DNA of 44,854 nucleotides from Candidatus Heritagella gallinarum (lineage in GTDB: Bacteria; Bacillota; Clostridia; Oscillospirales; Acutalibacteraceae): positions 1 through 44,854 of the forward strand of contig CAJFNK010000015.1 of assembly GCA_904394685.1 (NCBI GenBank). Direction: 5' to 3'. Both the position numbers and the translations under genes were made by a program. Positions 1-4,935 of the stretch are shown here, in pieces; positions within the stretch are counted from its first letter, which is position 1, and each line of letters opens with the position of its first letter. Under the pieces are notes generated by a model. The model saw only the letters and a list, made by a program, of their open reading frames with translations. It did no database searches and was not told the origin of the DNA.

Positions 1-46
1 CAGCAATCATCACATCGTTAACGATATTCTTTTTGGTGTATTTCAC
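1..46 (-). CDS. Start of a leftward early gene of the element (partial)
   Basis: A GTG start at 46 opens a frame that runs off the left edge. Only 15 codons are visible and they read as a basic N-terminus (MKYTKKNIVNDVMIA). An AAGGAG ribosome site lies about nine bases upstream of the GTG. The gene would be the next member of the leftward early operon after the 318-482 gene. Too little is visible to assign a family; a replication or regulatory protein would be usual at this place, but that is only a positional guess. Confidence 0.5.
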   Translation of the reverse strand, partial: MKYTKKNIVNDVMIA

Positions 47-86
47 TTTCGCTTTCTCCTTTCCCCGCCATACGGCGGTTATTATG

Positions 87-101
87 CTGGCTTCGGTTCG
101 G
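87..101. repeat. Module-boundary repeat, degenerate copy
   Basis: CTGGCTTCGGTTCGG (+ strand) matches the start of the copy at 1148-1162. On the minus strand it still reads E-P-K-P-A-stop, like the end of the 1143-1343 gene. However, the frame upstream is closed by a TAG within nine codons, so no gene is left here. The ribosome-site half of the repeat is not conserved. Confidence 0.5.
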
Positions 102-130
102 GATGTTTACGCTTTCTTTCCCGCTATGCG

Positions 131-163
131 TGCGCTATAATAAAGCGGGAAGGAGGTGATATT
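131..163 (+). promoter_or_regulatory. Repeated -10/RBS leader, copy A
   Basis: TATAAT at 136-141 follows GCGC and is followed within about ten bases by GGAAGGAGGTGAT, a near-perfect anti-16S ribosome site. The leader is near-identical to those at 537-573 and 1377-1412. The -35 position (113-118) reads TTTCTT, a poor match to TTGACA. The expected transcript leader is only about 20 nt. Confidence 0.6.
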
Positions 164-382
164 TTGAAGCGTTCTGAATTTGCAGAGATTGTTAATTCGG
201 TATCTCAAAAGGAACTTGAAAAATTAAACGATGCTATTCAAGAAGCTAAAAATGATAATTCGTATGAAAAAATGATAGCCGAAATCGCAATCTCTATTCC
301 TGCGATAGCAGCCAGAACTACAGCCGAAATACTTCTGGCTGTAGTTCTGGCTGTTGGTCTACTGCATCTTGAAGACGACTGA
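164..382 (+). CDS. Small C-terminally anchored membrane protein of the element
   Basis: A 72-aa protein that starts at a TTG six bases after AAGGAGGTGAT. Residues 1-33 are polar and predicted helical (EFAEIVNSVSQKELEKLNDAI). Residues about 42-68 are hydrophobic (AISIPAIAARTT, then AEILLAVVLAVGLLHL) and the protein ends LEDD. It looks like a tail-anchored or single-pass membrane protein with its soluble part in the cytoplasm. Its last 65 bases overlap the end of the minus-strand gene 318-482, and a 17-bp inverted repeat lies in that overlap. It has its own promoter-like leader, opposite to the early operon. I do not recognise the family; a moron-type function is only suggested by position. Confidence 0.65.
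   Translation: MKRSEFAEIVNSVSQKELEKLNDAIQEAKNDNSYEKMIAEIAISIPAIAARTTAEILLAVVLAVGLLHLEDD
309..353. repeat. Perfect 17-bp inverted repeat in the overlap of two convergent genes
   Basis: The arms 309-325 (CAGCCAGAACTACAGCC) and 337-353 are perfect reverse complements with an 11-base loop. The repeat spans the stop codon of the minus-strand gene (318-320) and codes for the membrane helix of the plus-strand gene. No T-tract follows on either side, so it is not a classical terminator. It could still halt convergent transcripts or protect both 3' ends. Confidence 0.8.
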
Positions 383-482
383 TGATTTCTGAGGCCAGTC
401 TGTCTTCACGCTCTCGCCGCTCTTGTATCGCTACTACAAGGGCGGCTATTTCTTTAGGCTCGGCTTCAATGATGATAGTCAT
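318..482 (-). CDS. Small charged helical protein of the early operon
   Basis: A 54-aa protein (MTIIIEAEPKEIAALV start, QPEVFRL end). ATG at 482 is preceded by GAAAGGAGG with about six bases between. A longer reading frame begins at 521, but the ribosome site fixes the shorter form. The middle (ERREREDRLASEIISRLQDAV) is a highly charged helix or coiled coil, and there is no membrane segment. It is part of the leftward early transcript from the Cro-like gene. It is the only minus partner in the three convergent pairs without a C-terminal hydrophobic helix. Family unknown. Confidence 0.6.
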   Translation of the reverse strand: MTIIIEAEPKEIAALVVAIQERREREDRLASEIISRLQDAVDQQPELQPEVFRL

Positions 483-487
483 CCTAT

Positions 488-510
488 CCTCCTTTCTCAC
501 TTCGGATTGG
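488..510. repeat. Module-boundary repeat, copy before the 318-482 gene
   Basis: CCTCCTTTCTCAC followed by TTCGG (+ strand). It shares the ribosome-site half with the copies at 1134 and 1935, but the intervening GC(T)GGC block is missing. On the minus strand it supplies GTGAGAAAGGAGG, the ribosome site of the downstream gene. Confidence 0.6.
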
Positions 511-536
511 TGGAGTAGCATTTCCTTTCTGCTGCG

Positions 537-573
537 TTTGCGCTATAATAGCGGCAGGAAGGAGGTGATAAGA
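537..573 (+). promoter_or_regulatory. Repeated -10/RBS leader, copy B
   Basis: TATAAT at 544-549 lies inside TTTGCGCTATAATAGCGGCA and is followed by GGAAGGAGGTGAT at 557-569. This 20-base core is identical to that of copy C at 1377. The -35 position (521-526, TTTCCT) is weak. TATAAT is flanked by GCGC/GCGG, so the core is also a small imperfect palindrome. Confidence 0.6.
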
Positions 574-954
574 ATGAATAAAACTTGTAAAAAAATCCTA
601 CAAACCCTTATAAAAGGTGGGAAGGGCACACAATACATTTGCGCTTATGATCCCGCTTGGGTTGGATTGGCTGACATTTCCATAGAAGATATGGCTCAAA
701 AACTATCCATGCCTGTCGAAGATATCAGGGCAGCATCCAAATTTTTAGTAGAAAACGGATACCTTGAATATCAAAAAGCAGGCGACAGGAAAGCTGGGTT
801 CCATCTTTCTTATAAAGGTCTTAATTGGAAATATTATCGCCGTGAAGAGATTCTGAGGTATATTGCTGATAAGTGGGTAGACTTTTTTGCAGCAGTCATT
901 TCTTTACTGTCTTTAGTTATTTCCATAATAGCGCTGCTGCAAGGATCAAAATAG
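574..954 (+). CDS. Winged-helix-like protein with C-terminal membrane helix
   Basis: 126 aa from an ATG placed seven bases after AAGGAGGTGAT. An upstream open frame from 382 is rejected because it lacks a ribosome site. Residues about 1-90 resemble a small winged helix: SIEDMAQKLSMPVEDIRAASK looks like a helix-turn-helix, followed by NGYLEYQK and a strand-rich GFHLSYKGL wing. Residues about 100-122 are a strongly hydrophobic helix (FFAAVISLLSLVISIIALL) followed by QGSK, so the DNA- or partner-binding domain would face the cytoplasm. The last 38 bases overlap the minus gene 917-1126, and both strands encode hydrophobic helix there. It resembles the protein at 1413 in layout. Function unknown. 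Confidence 0.7.
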   Translation: MNKTCKKILQTLIKGGKGTQYICAYDPAWVGLADISIEDMAQKLSMPVEDIRAASKFLVENGYLEYQKAGDRKAGFHLSYKGLNWKYYRREEILRYIADKWVDFFAAVISLLSLVISIIALLQGSK

Positions 955-1126
955 CCAGCCCTTGTACCATGGAAACGACTCGTAAAATCGAAATTTTATT
1001 TTCAATCTTCACTCGGTCTTTCCAGTGTTTTTGGTAGGTAGGCAGCTCGTAACCGTCGATCAATACGGTATCGGGCTGCTTTTTTTGCATAGCCTCCTCG
1101 TTACAAAAATTGGATTTTACTTCCAT
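917..1126 (-). CDS. Small C-terminally anchored membrane protein of the early operon
   Basis: 69 aa; ATG at 1126 is preceded by GAAAGGAGGCATAAAG, a strong ribosome site. Residues 1-45 are polar and basic (KKQPDTVLIDGYELPTYQKH). Residues about 47-67 form one hydrophobic helix (VVSMVQGLAILILAAALLW) and the protein ends in K. It looks tail-anchored. It lies 16 bases after the 1143-1343 gene, in the same leftward transcript, and overlaps the end of the opposite-strand 574-954 gene by 38 bases. No family recognised. Confidence 0.65.
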   Translation of the reverse strand: MEVKSNFCNEEAMQKKQPDTVLIDGYELPTYQKHWKDRVKIENKISILRVVSMVQGLAILILAAALLWK

Positions 1127-1133
1127 CTTTATG

Positions 1134-1162
1134 CCTCCTTTCTCACGCTGGCTTCGGTTCGG
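1134..1162. repeat. Module-boundary repeat, full copy 1
   Basis: From CCTCCTTTCTCACGCTGGC onward this 29-base block differs from 1935-1962 at only two of the shared positions. On the minus strand it encodes the last residues (E-P-K-P-A-stop) of the upstream gene, then GAAAGGAGG for the next gene. Stop codon and ribosome site are thus shared by unrelated genes. Confidence 0.75.
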
Positions 1163-1343
1163 TCTGACCGGTAGAGCGCTTTTTCATGTTACCCATCATC
1201 CGGGCCATCTGGATGGCGCCGGAAATATAGGCCAGCTGTTGAGTATCCAGCTCTTTGAGCGCGTCTGCCATCTGCTGCATGTCCTCCACCTTCGCGGGGT
1301 CTACACGGCAGAGGGGTCGAAATTCTTTCTTTTTGCTTGCCAT
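1143..1343 (-). CDS. Small soluble helical protein of the early operon
   Basis: 66 aa from ATG at 1343 (MASKKKEFRPLC). A GTG nine bases upstream would overlap the AAAGGAAG ribosome site and is rejected. The centre (DMQQMADALKELDTQQLAYI) and GAIQMARMMGNMKKR are predicted helices. There is no membrane segment and the tail is EPKPA. The tail matches that of the Cro-like protein (EPKLA), because both lie in the module-boundary repeat. It is in the leftward early transcript. Family not recognised. Confidence 0.6.
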   Translation of the reverse strand: MASKKKEFRPLCRVDPAKVEDMQQMADALKELDTQQLAYISGAIQMARMMGNMKKRSTGQTEPKPA

Positions 1344-1376
1344 GATTTGCACTTCCTTTCTTTCGTTCTCCCCACT

Positions 1377-1412
1377 TTTGCGCTATAATAGCGGCAGAAG
1401 GGAGGTGATATT
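1377..1412 (+). promoter_or_regulatory. Repeated -10/RBS leader, copy C
   Basis: TATAAT at 1384-1389 lies in the same TTTGCGCTATAATAGCGGCA core as copy B. It is followed by GAAGGGAGGTGATATTTTG, where the last three bases are the start codon. The -35 position (1361-1366) is TTTCGT. Across the three copies it is TTTCTT, TTTCCT and TTTCGT, which may be conserved in its own right. Confidence 0.6.
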
Positions 1413-1757
1413 TTGAAAACTCCAGAAATTTTCTTTGACAGAAAAACAGTCAAACTATTGAGATATATCAAGTGGCATCCATATGATCGCCTTTCTGATA
1501 TTCAGAAAAAATTCGGGGAATTTGCGGATTCGATGCTGATAATCAATTTGTGTTTGGCTGATTACCTGATTGCCATAAAAAATGATGGCGCTTATACAAA
1601 TTTCAAAGACGGAAATTTTGTTTTATTTAGTGACGAAACTTTTTGGGTAAGCCCAAAAGGTAGGAAGGTTTTGGATGATCGATTTGACCGTTTGTGGCAA
1701 TGGTCAATCCCTACCATAATTTCTGTTGCTGCCTTGATTATCAGCATTTTCAAATAA
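1413..1757 (+). CDS. Winged-helix-like protein with C-terminal membrane helix
   Basis: 114 aa from a TTG start six bases after GGGAGGTGAT. Residues about 10-90 look like a winged helix: KLLRYIKWHPYDRLSDIQKKF, then a second helix, a KNDGAYTNFKDGNFVLFSD hairpin and a WVSPKGRKVLDDR segment typical of the end of such domains. Residues about 94-113 are a hydrophobic helix (SIPTIISVAALIISIF) ending in K. The layout matches the 574-954 product although the sequences differ. The last eight bases overlap the minus gene 1750-1926. Function unknown; a membrane-tethered regulator or sensor is one reading. Confidence 0.7.
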   Translation: MKTPEIFFDRKTVKLLRYIKWHPYDRLSDIQKKFGEFADSMLIINLCLADYLIAIKNDGAYTNFKDGNFVLFSDETFWVSPKGRKVLDDRFDRLWQWSIPTIISVAALIISIFK

Positions 1758-1926
1758 GTGCCTTAATCAGATCAACCAGAAACCGCACCACAACCAACCC
1801 AATAGCAATATTGGCTTTTAAGTTTGCTCGGTCGATTTGACATCCCATAGCTTGCATTTGTCCAAAAATCCATTTTGCAGAAAATACCTGGACGCCGTCG
1901 ACTTCTACAATATCTTTCTCGTTCAA
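1750..1926 (-). CDS. Small C-terminally hydrophobic protein after the Cro-like gene
   Basis: 58 aa from a TTG start at 1926, chosen because GAAAGGAGG lies about eight bases upstream. The longer frame from 2034 overlaps the preceding gene and lacks a site. The N-terminal half (DIVEVDGVQVFSAKWI) is polar. The end (ANIAIGLVVVRFLVDLIKALI) is a hydrophobic or amphipathic helix. It is 17 bases downstream of the Cro-like gene, so it is the second cistron of the early transcript. No family recognised. Confidence 0.6.
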   Translation of the reverse strand: MNEKDIVEVDGVQVFSAKWIFGQMQAMGCQIDRANLKANIAIGLVVVRFLVDLIKALI

Positions 1927-1934
1927 CTGTATTT

Positions 1935-1962
1935 CCTCCTTTCTCACGCTAGCTTCGGCTCG
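1935..1962. repeat. Module-boundary repeat, full copy 2
   Basis: CCTCCTTTCTCACGCTAGC followed by TTCGGCTCG. On the minus strand it ends the Cro-like gene (E-P-K-L-A-stop) and gives GAAAGGAGG to the next gene. It matches the copy at 1134-1162 except at two positions. Confidence 0.75.
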
Positions 1963-2156
1963 TGTTGGGTGAGACCAAGCAGGTAATCGGACGACACACC
2001 GAAGAGCTTGGTCATGGCGATTACCTTGGAACATGGCATATCAGTCTTTCCATTCATCCATGACTTGATAGTGCTGTATGAAACGCCCAATTCCTTAGCT
2101 AAATCAGATTTGGACATTCCCAGTCTTGCCCTCTCAGCATCGATATTCGGAAACAT
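1944..2156 (-). CDS. Cro-like XRE-family regulator
   Basis: 70 aa; almost the whole protein is one helix-turn-helix domain (MSKSDLAKELGVSYSTIKSW recognition region, residues about 14-33) followed by the usual FGVSSDYLLGL end. It is the first gene of the leftward early operon and is read from a perfect promoter at 2200-2228. It faces the larger XRE gene at 2324. Size, direction (away from integrase) and position point to the Cro or early-activator side of the switch. AAGGTGG precedes the ATG. Its C-terminal five residues lie in the module-boundary repeat, so the tail may have been swapped by recombination. Confidence 0.85.
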   Translation of the reverse strand: MFPNIDAERARLGMSKSDLAKELGVSYSTIKSWMNGKTDMPCSKVIAMTKLFGVSSDYLLGLTQHEPKLA

Positions 2157-2171
2157 ATTTTCACCACCTTT

Positions 2172-2188
2172 TCACCCGTTATGGGTTA
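2172..2188. promoter_or_regulatory. Operator O1 of the lysogeny switch
   Basis: TCACCC-GTTAT-GGGTTA shares the ACCC-N5-GGGT layout with O3. It lies just downstream of the leftward -10, about +5 to +21 of that transcript and ahead of the Cro-like ATG. Binding there would block the early operon. Confidence 0.7.
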
Positions 2189-2199
2189 ATCGCAATATG

Positions 2200-2228
2200 A
2201 TTATAAACCCAATTTGTACTAATGTCAA
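2200..2228 (-). promoter_or_regulatory. Leftward early promoter
   Basis: On the minus strand TTGACA (2223-2228), a 17-base spacer and TATAAT (2200-2205) form a perfect sigma-A promoter. Operator O2 fills the spacer, so a bound repressor would exclude RNA polymerase. Confidence 0.9.
2205..2221. promoter_or_regulatory. Operator O2 of the lysogeny switch
   Basis: AAACCC-AATTT-GTACTA has one good half-site (AACCCAATT, as in O3) and one degenerate half. It occupies exactly the spacer of the leftward promoter. Confidence 0.55.
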
Positions 2229-2246
2229 GCCGATTTATAAAAAAAA

Positions 2247-2263
2247 TAACCCAATTCGGGTTA
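2247..2263. promoter_or_regulatory. Operator O3 of the lysogeny switch
   Basis: TAACCC-AATTC-GGGTTA has perfect six-base arms. It ends seven bases before the -35 of the rightward (repressor) promoter. Operator centres are at about 2180, 2213 and 2255. Confidence 0.8.
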
Positions 2264-2270
2264 AATATTA

Positions 2271-2299
2271 TTGACAACCATTTCAGCGTGTTCTATAAT
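2271..2299 (+). promoter_or_regulatory. Rightward lysogenic promoter
   Basis: TTGACA (2271-2276), 17 bases and TATAAT (2294-2299) are a perfect match to the sigma-A consensus. The repressor ribosome site GAAGGAGG follows at 2308-2315. Confidence 0.92.
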
Positions 2300-2323
2300 A
2301 CATAACAGAAGGAGGTTGAATTG

Positions 2324-2701
2324 ATGGGAATACCTGAAAGATTGGTGGAAATACGGGAAGCAAATGGATATACCAGAAAAAAACTGGCTGAAGAACTTGG
2401 TAGACCGTATGCTACCGTTACAAAATACGAAACGGGTGAAAGAGAACCCGGGCACACCTATATTATCGAAATAGCAAAAAAATTTGGAGTAACTACCGAC
2501 TACATACTGGGAATAGAAAAATCCCCCGCACCCGCCGAAGCAGATACAGGGGATAAAAGATTAGATTGTATCATAGGAAACTATCATCAACTGAACGAAG
2601 AAGGCAAGGATGCTCTTGCTGATCGGGCAGAGGAAATGACGTACATACCAAAATATAAAAAATGTGATTCCATTTCCGAGGAGGAAATGGAGGTAGGTTG
2701 A
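2324..2701 (+). CDS. CI-like XRE-family repressor
   Basis: 125 aa from ATG at 2324; a TTG three bases upstream is too near GGAGG. Residues about 4-62 are an HTH_XRE domain (YTRKKLAEELGRPYATVTKY, then the REPGHTYIIEIAKKFGVTTD segment). The rest is a short acidic helical tail (RLDCIIGNYHQLNEEGKDAL) that suits dimerisation. There is no peptidase S24 domain, so RecA-driven self-cleavage is not expected. It faces the Cro-like gene and is followed by the lipoprotein and integrase genes in the same direction, the usual lysogeny module. It should bind O1-O3, which share the AACCC half-site. Confidence 0.88.
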   Translation: MGIPERLVEIREANGYTRKKLAEELGRPYATVTKYETGEREPGHTYIIEIAKKFGVTTDYILGIEKSPAPAEADTGDKRLDCIIGNYHQLNEEGKDALADRAEEMTYIPKYKKCDSISEEEMEVG

Positions 2702-2748
2702 TTCGCAAAAGATGTGCTAATAAATATTTATTTTTAGGAGTATAGAGC

Positions 2749-3576
2749 ATGAAAAAGATTTTAGCGATACTTGTTTCAGCAGGACTTTGTCTCGGAGTTG
2801 CGGCCTGTACGTCCACGGATTTAAGCGGGTTTGACGAAGTATCCATGAGCCAACCCCAGAAAACTGAAGCCTTATCTGATTCTGAAATCAAGGAAATGTA
2901 TAGCAATCCGGAAAAGTTTGTCGATAGAACGGTGACGTTAACTGGAAAGGTGTTTTCTAGCCCTGAAACAGATAAAGACGGCGTCTATTTTCAGATGTTC
3001 CATGATACAGAAAATCATGATTTAAACACAGTTATAGCGTATTTTGATCCTGCTTTTGATTTGCAAAGCAACGATTATATCAAAGTAACAGGAATCGTTA
3101 AAGGTACTTTTGAAGGTTCAAATGTTTTTGGAGGTTCAGTCTCAGTGCCACTGATTGTTGCTGATACATTGGAAAAATCCTCTTACGCCGAAGTTGTTTC
3201 ACCAGCTTTGAAAACCATTACGCCAATAGACACTTCCATAACTCAGTACAATTATACAGTATCGCTGACAAAGGTTGAATTTGCCAAAAAAGAAACTCGG
3301 CTATATTTTAAAGTAGAAAACGCAGGAAAAGCCACATTTAATTTGTATTCTTTCAATGCAAAGTTAGTTCAAAACGGTAGGCAGTACGAAGAAGAAACAA
3401 ACCACGATGCCGATTATCCAGAAATTCAGTCAGGTTTGCTTCCTGGTGTCACCACAGAAGGAATTATTACATTCCCCGCCATAGATCAAGCGGATTTCCA
3501 AGTATTTTTAGAAGCCCATTCGGATGATTATGACGAAGATTTTGAAGCCTATATTTTTGATGTTTCTGTAGAATAA
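2749..3576 (+). CDS. Element-encoded surface lipoprotein (OB-fold-like plus DUF4352-like)
   Basis: 275 aa. Residues 1-20 are a lipoprotein signal (KKILAILVSAGLCLG, lipobox VAAC with the lipidated Cys at 20). Residues about 42-140 (MYSNPEKFVDRTVTLTGKVF onward, then DYIKVTGIVKG) look like a small OB-fold domain of the tRNA_anti-like type. Residues about 160-275 (YTVSLTKVEFAKKETRLYFKV onward) are beta-rich and resemble DUF4352 (telokin-like). AGGAG precedes the ATG. It lies between repressor and integrase and would be expressed in the lysogen. This is the place of superinfection-exclusion lipoproteins such as Ltp of phage TP-J34, but no sequence likeness to Ltp is claimed. Confidence 0.8.
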   Translation: MKKILAILVSAGLCLGVAACTSTDLSGFDEVSMSQPQKTEALSDSEIKEMYSNPEKFVDRTVTLTGKVFSSPETDKDGVYFQMFHDTENHDLNTVIAYFDPAFDLQSNDYIKVTGIVKGTFEGSNVFGGSVSVPLIVADTLEKSSYAEVVSPALKTITPIDTSITQYNYTVSLTKVEFAKKETRLYFKVENAGKATFNLYSFNAKLVQNGRQYEEETNHDADYPEIQSGLLPGVTTEGIITFPAIDQADFQVFLEAHSDDYDEDFEAYIFDVSVE

Positions 3577-3585
3577 TAAAAAACC

Positions 3586-3616
3586 GCCCGCTCCTGTTGG
3601 CGCAGGAACGAGCGGC
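3586..3616. other. Hairpin between lipoprotein and integrase genes
   Basis: CCGCT plus CCTG pairs with CAGG and AGCGG across a short loop, with a four-base bulge on the 3' side. No T-tract follows, so it is a poor terminator. It may be an attenuating structure or part of a recombination-directing region ahead of int. Confidence 0.35.
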
Positions 3617-3717
3617 AATAGAACGAGCTTACCTAAAGCGGTATAACCCATCCAAGACAATGTGATTATACCACTTCCAGGGTAGGCTTGGCAAGTCATA
3701 CCTTGGAGGTGTTTTTT

Positions 3718-4896
3718 ATGGCGAAATCCAGAGTGAAAAAACGTCCGGACGGGCGATACATGATGCAAATCTATCTGGGTATGGTGGACGGTAAGCGGAA
3801 ATATAAATCCGTGTATGGCGCCACACCCAAAGAAGTGGAGCTGAAAGCCGAAGAAATCCGGGAAATGATGGGAAAAGGGCTTGATATCGCCGCACAACGT
3901 GATAAATTTTCCCAGTGGGCAGATGACTTGTATCGGATTAAAAACGCCTCTGGTGTCACGCAAGGACAAAAGCAAAACTATTATCATACTATAGAGTGGT
4001 GGAAGGAACAGTTTGCTCTATACTCCATATCAGATGTACGGGCCGACGATATTGAGCGGGCGCTCCTGTGGATGCAGGAAAACGGATATGCAACCCGAAC
4101 AATCAATTTTTACCGTTCCGTCATCACCCAGATTATGGAGCGGGCAGTAGGACGAGCGATACAGATCAATCCCGCCAAGCTGGTGCAGCTTTCCGGCATG
4201 GGACAACCAGCAGAGAAACGCAGAGCTTTGACGGAGGAAGAACAGCGGTGGATTTGGGATACGCCGCATCGTGCGCAGCCAGCTGCTATCATTATGATGC
4301 TGTCCGGCCTGCGGCGCGGGGAACTTTCGGCCCTCACCTGGGCGGATGTGGATACCGTCAATCAGACGATCACCGTTAACAAAACCGTGGAGTACCCACC
4401 TGATGGAAAAGCCTATATCCGCAACATGACAAAATCTGCTGCTGGTATGCGAGTGGTATATATCCCTCGAAAGCTGGCGGACTACCTAGACACTCTCCCC
4501 CGCTCCAATCTCCTTGTGTATCCCTCTGCATCGGGCCGTATGATGACCGCCAGCGCATGGAAAGCCGTCTGGCAATCTTATATGGCGGAGCTGAATCGCA
4601 AATATGGACAGCGCACCCCTGCCGATCTGGAACGCATGAAAAAGCCTGGGCGCCACAAGCTGGATATGACAATTCCACCGATCACGCTCCACTGGCTCCG
4701 GCATACGTTCTGCACATTGATGTACTTTGCGGGAGTGGATGCAGTACAGGCTTGCGCCCAGATGGGCCATGCTGATGTGACCACCACACTCAAAATATAC
4801 ACCCATCTGGATCAGCAGCATAAGCGCCGCAGCATGGATAAGCTGGACGCATATCTTTCTGACGATGCAAGTCAAATGCAAGTCAAACAAAAATAA
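3718..4896 (+). CDS. int: Tyrosine site-specific recombinase (integrase)
   Basis: 392 aa; ATG at 3718 follows TTGGAGGTG by seven bases, so the frame extending back to 3688 is not used. Residues 1-55 are an AP2-like arm-binding domain (RPDGRYMMQIYLG), 60-150 the SAM-like core-binding domain and 165-385 the catalytic domain. All catalytic residues are present: Arg199 (SGLRRGEL), Lys239 (TKS), His325 and Arg328 (LHWLRH), His351 (MGH) and Tyr361 (KIYTHLD). It should cut and join DNA between the tRNA-Gly target and the element's attachment site, which lies 40 bases downstream. Tandem 11-bp repeats at the gene's end are likely arm sites. The gene looks intact, so the element may still be mobile. 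Confidence 0.96.
   Translation: MAKSRVKKRPDGRYMMQIYLGMVDGKRKYKSVYGATPKEVELKAEEIREMMGKGLDIAAQRDKFSQWADDLYRIKNASGVTQGQKQNYYHTIEWWKEQFALYSISDVRADDIERALLWMQENGYATRTINFYRSVITQIMERAVGRAIQINPAKLVQLSGMGQPAEKRRALTEEEQRWIWDTPHRAQPAAIIMMLSGLRRGELSALTWADVDTVNQTITVNKTVEYPPDGKAYIRNMTKSAAGMRVVYIPRKLADYLDTLPRSNLLVYPSASGRMMTASAWKAVWQSYMAELNRKYGQRTPADLERMKKPGRHKLDMTIPPITLHWLRHTFCTLMYFAGVDAVQACAQMGHADVTTTLKIYTHLDQQHKRRSMDKLDAYLSDDASQMQVKQK
4866..4887. repeat. Tandem 11-bp direct repeat, likely integrase arm sites
   Basis: TGCAAGTCAAA occurs twice back to back, at 4866-4876 and 4877-4887. It overlaps the last codons of int and lies about 50 bases from the attachment core. Paired direct repeats just inside the end are typical binding sites of the N-terminal domain of such integrases. 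Confidence 0.6.
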
Positions 4897-4935
4897 AAAC
4901 CCAGTATTTATGCGGACAAATGCTTGTTTTTGACC

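Noticed and set aside
82-118. A leftward gene ending E-P-K-P-A at 82
   Set aside because: The frame is closed by TAG a few codons upstream, so only a tail relic remains.
382-573. N-terminal extension (64 codons) of the 574-954 protein
   Set aside because: It would run through the promoter-like leader, lacks a ribosome site, and is antisense to the 318-482 gene.
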